From assembly GCA_964392665.1 (NCBI GenBank), contig CAYMQB010000044.1, forward strand, positions 1-24,013: DNA of 24,013 bases. Reading direction: 5' to 3'. Below, piece after piece: positions 22,476 to 24,013 of this stretch. Source of the stretch: CAYMQB01 sp964392665 (GTDB lineage: Bacteria; Hydrothermota; E44-bin80). The translations under genes were made by a program, and so were the position numbers. The notes under the pieces are model-generated. The model had not been told where the DNA came from, did no database searches, and worked only from the letters and a program-made list of their open reading frames with translations. Within the stretch, counting starts at the first letter, position 1. Every line of letters starts with the position of its first letter.

Positions 22476-23810
22476 ATGATTAGAATTCTTATAGTAGATG
22501 ATGAGAAAAATCAGAGAGAATTACTCTCTTCATCTTTAAGTGATGATTACGAAACAATCACAGCTGCATCGGGAAGAGAAGCATTGGATGTTTTTAAGGT
22601 CGAAAAGAACATAGGAATTGTTATTTCTGATTTTAAGATGCCTGAGATGGACGGTTTGGAGCTTTTGAAGAAGACAAGGCAAATATCCCCGGACATTATT
22701 TTCATTCTTGTAACTGCTTATGCTTCGGTTTCGTCTGCCATAGCGGCGCTTAAGCAAGGGGCGTATGATTATATTGCGAAACCTATTGTTATCGAAAAAT
22801 TGAAGAGTATTATTAAGAGAGCTGCAGATAACTATTATCTTCTTGCTGAGAACAGAGAACTCAAGGAGAGGCTCAAACTTCATTATTCTTTTGAGAGTAT
22901 CATAGTGAAAAGTCATAAGATGAAAGAAATACTGAGCATTGTTTCAAGGGTCTCTGAATCAAAAACAACTGTTCTCATAACTGGAGAAAGTGGAACAGGG
23001 AAAGAATTGATTGCAAGGGCTATACACAATGCAAGCAGCAGAAGAAACGAAAACTTTGTGCCAATCAATTGTTCTGCTATCCCGGAAACACTTTTCGAGT
23101 CCGAGCTTTTCGGATTTGAAAAAGGTGCTTTTACAGGTGCTGTCAAAAATAAAAAGGGAAAGCTCGAACTTGCAAACAAGGGAACTGCTTTTTTCGATGA
23201 GGTTGGAGATGTTCCTCTTGGTTTTCAGGTAAAACTTCTTAGGTTTCTTCAGTTTGGTGAAATTGTCCGTCTTGGAAAAGAGTCATCTGTAAGTATTGAT
23301 GCGAGAATAATATGTGCAACCAATCAAAACCTGAAAGAGAAGATAGAGGAGGGTAGTTTCAGGGAGGACCTTTATTATCGACTTAATGTTGTGGAAATAC
23401 ATATCCCTCCTCTAAGAGAAAGGAAGGAAGACATAACACCACTGGTAAACCATTTTGTTGATAAGTATAAAAAAATTTCTGGAAAGGACATTGATGGAGT
23501 GTCCAAAGAAGCGATGAGATATATTTTTGAACACAACTGGGCTGGTAATGTGAGAGAACTGGAAAGTGTAGTTGAGAGAGCAATAGTAATGTCAAGAGAC
23601 AGTACTATAGATGTTGATGATCTGCCGATTGCAGTAAAGACTGCTCTGGAGGATTCAGGCAGTCTTACTCTAGAATCACTTGAGAAGAAACATATAGAGA
23701 AGATACTAACTTCACAGGGAGGAAACATTTCAAAAGCGGCTTTAGTTCTTGGTATTCATCGAAACACCTTGATGGCGAAAATAAAGCAATATGGAATAAA
23801 GAAGCAATAG
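22476..23810 (+). CDS. NtrC-family sigma-54-dependent response regulator
   Basis: This 444-residue activator has three domains. The receiver (1-120) has Asp9-Asp10 (with Glu11 replaced by Lys), phospho-acceptor Asp52, Thr80 and Lys102. The AAA+ domain (about 143-375) has Walker A GESGTGKE (170-177), the sigma-54 contact loop GAFTGA (217-222), Walker B FFDEVGD (239-245) and NVRELE (358-363). A Fis-type helix-turn-helix lies at 416-441 (GNISKAALVLGIHRNTLMAK). All parts needed for sigma-54 open-complex formation are present, so the organism must encode RpoN. I found no clear -24/-12 promoter in the window, so its targets probably lie elsewhere. Confidence 0.95.
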   Translation: MIRILIVDDEKNQRELLSSSLSDDYETITAASGREALDVFKVEKNIGIVISDFKMPEMDGLELLKKTRQISPDIIFILVTAYASVSSAIAALKQGAYDYIAKPIVIEKLKSIIKRAADNYYLLAENRELKERLKLHYSFESIIVKSHKMKEILSIVSRVSESKTTVLITGESGTGKELIARAIHNASSRRNENFVPINCSAIPETLFESELFGFEKGAFTGAVKNKKGKLELANKGTAFFDEVGDVPLGFQVKLLRFLQFGEIVRLGKESSVSIDARIICATNQNLKEKIEEGSFREDLYYRLNVVEIHIPPLRERKEDITPLVNHFVDKYKKISGKDIDGVSKEAMRYIFEHNWAGNVRELESVVERAIVMSRDSTIDVDDLPIAVKTALEDSGSLTLESLEKKHIEKILTSQGGNISKAALVLGIHRNTLMAKIKQYGIKKQ

Positions 23811-23829
23811 TTAGGTTCTGAGGATTTTT

Positions 23830-23893
23830 GTAGGCGCAGGCTTTAGCCTGCGAATTTAACTACATATTGCGCAACCTAAAGGTTGCGGTTACC
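23830..23893. repeat. Paired inverted REP (BIME-like) element
   Basis: Two perfect 7-bp hairpins face each other. CGCAGGC-TTTA-GCCTGCG lies at 23835-23852 and CGCAACC-TAAA-GGTTGCG at 23870-23887, separated by 17 nt. On its own strand each hairpin has a TTTA loop and is preceded by GTAG (23830-23833) or GTAAC (reverse strand, 23892-23888). This head-to-head layout with a GTA-type tag matches REP/BIME elements mobilised by RAYT (REP-associated tyrosine) transposases. No transposase is encoded here. The element begins 19 nt after the sigma-54 regulator stop and may also act as its transcript end. Confidence 0.75.
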
Positions 23894-23914
23894 GTATGAA
23901 AATTCATAATTTGA

Positions 23915-24013
23915 CACAGTGGATACAAAGCAATACCTATGTGTAATGACACTGCACTGAGTATCCCACTGGCTATTGATGCAGGATTGGGTGAGCTTGG
24001 TAGAAATGGACTT
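23915..24013 (+). pseudogene. 5'-truncated remnant of a reductive dehalogenase-like 4Fe-4S protein gene
   Basis: The plus-strand frame from 23915 to the right edge encodes HSGYKAIPMCNDT followed by ALSIPLAIDAGLGELGRNGL. This matches, from memory, the conserved internal stretch of reductive dehalogenase-like iron-sulfur proteins just ahead of the GLLITPE-type segment. In that family the block lies well inside the protein, yet an in-frame TGA (23912-23914) directly precedes it, and the REP element ends only 21 nt upstream. The N-terminal part is therefore missing. The first ATG (23939) has no ribosome binding site. The gene continues past the window, so a shortened functional gene cannot be excluded. 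The family call rests on a 33-residue match. Confidence 0.5.

Noticed and set aside
23915..24013. QueG (epoxyqueuosine reductase) as the identity of the right-edge fragment
   Set aside because: QueG usually has an AGLGWIGKN-type stretch, whereas AIDAGLGELGRNGL fits the reductive dehalogenase-like family better.

Overview
The window is AT-rich bacterial chromosomal DNA, densely coding, with housekeeping promoters of the TTGACA-N17-TATATT type, frequent TTG starts and many 1-11 nt gene overlaps. No rRNA, tRNA or CRISPR array was found. The lineage cannot be fixed from sequence alone. The mix of two secreted GWxTD-domain proteins, a Thermotoga/Firmicutes-style CheA/CheY/CheC set, DUF4388 and roadblock/LC7 proteins, and a sigma-54 two-component pair fits an uncultured Gram-negative-type group (FCB superphylum or a WOR-3/Cloacimonadota-like candidate phylum). 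That placement is inference.

Layout. (1) 1-720: no confident gene, with a strong leftward promoter at 153-181 aimed off the left edge. (2) 721-5959, minus strand: a biotin-dependent acyl-CoA carboxylase operon, most like methylcrotonyl-CoA carboxylase of leucine breakdown. The order of transcription is carboxyltransferase (liuB), methylglutaconyl-CoA hydratase-like crotonase (liuC), a MntA-HepT toxin-antitoxin pair, biotin carboxylase, and a separate biotin-carrier protein. (3) 6004-6103: back-to-back promoters. (4) 6137-7237, plus strand: a stand-alone TPR protein. (5) 7300-11456: promoter, slipin, UPF0173 hydrolase and two secreted GWxTD proteins. (6) 11474-20111: promoter followed by a nine-gene operon, cheW-cheY-cheA-cheC-(894-aa TPR)-(DUF4388/TPR)-(TPR/roadblock)-roadblock-roadblock. 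(7) 20112-20488: non-coding, purine-rich, with microrepeats. (8) 20489-23810: an NtrB-like membrane histidine kinase and an NtrC-like sigma-54 activator. (9) 23830-24013: a paired-hairpin REP/BIME-like element, then a 5'-truncated coding remnant resembling the reductive dehalogenase iron-sulfur family.

The most unusual unit is region 6. CheA, CheW, CheY and a CheC phosphatase with two intact active sites are encoded as one transcription unit with a large TPR scaffold, a DUF4388 (PATAN-like) protein and three roadblock/LC7 domains. The window contains no chemoreceptor, CheR, CheB or MglA-type GTPase. This suggests CheA phosphorelay coupled to a roadblock/GTPase polarity or pilus-type output rather than ordinary flagellar chemotaxis. 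The second notable point is the toxin-antitoxin pair spliced into a catabolic operon, with translation of the biotin carboxylase apparently coupled to the end of the toxin gene.
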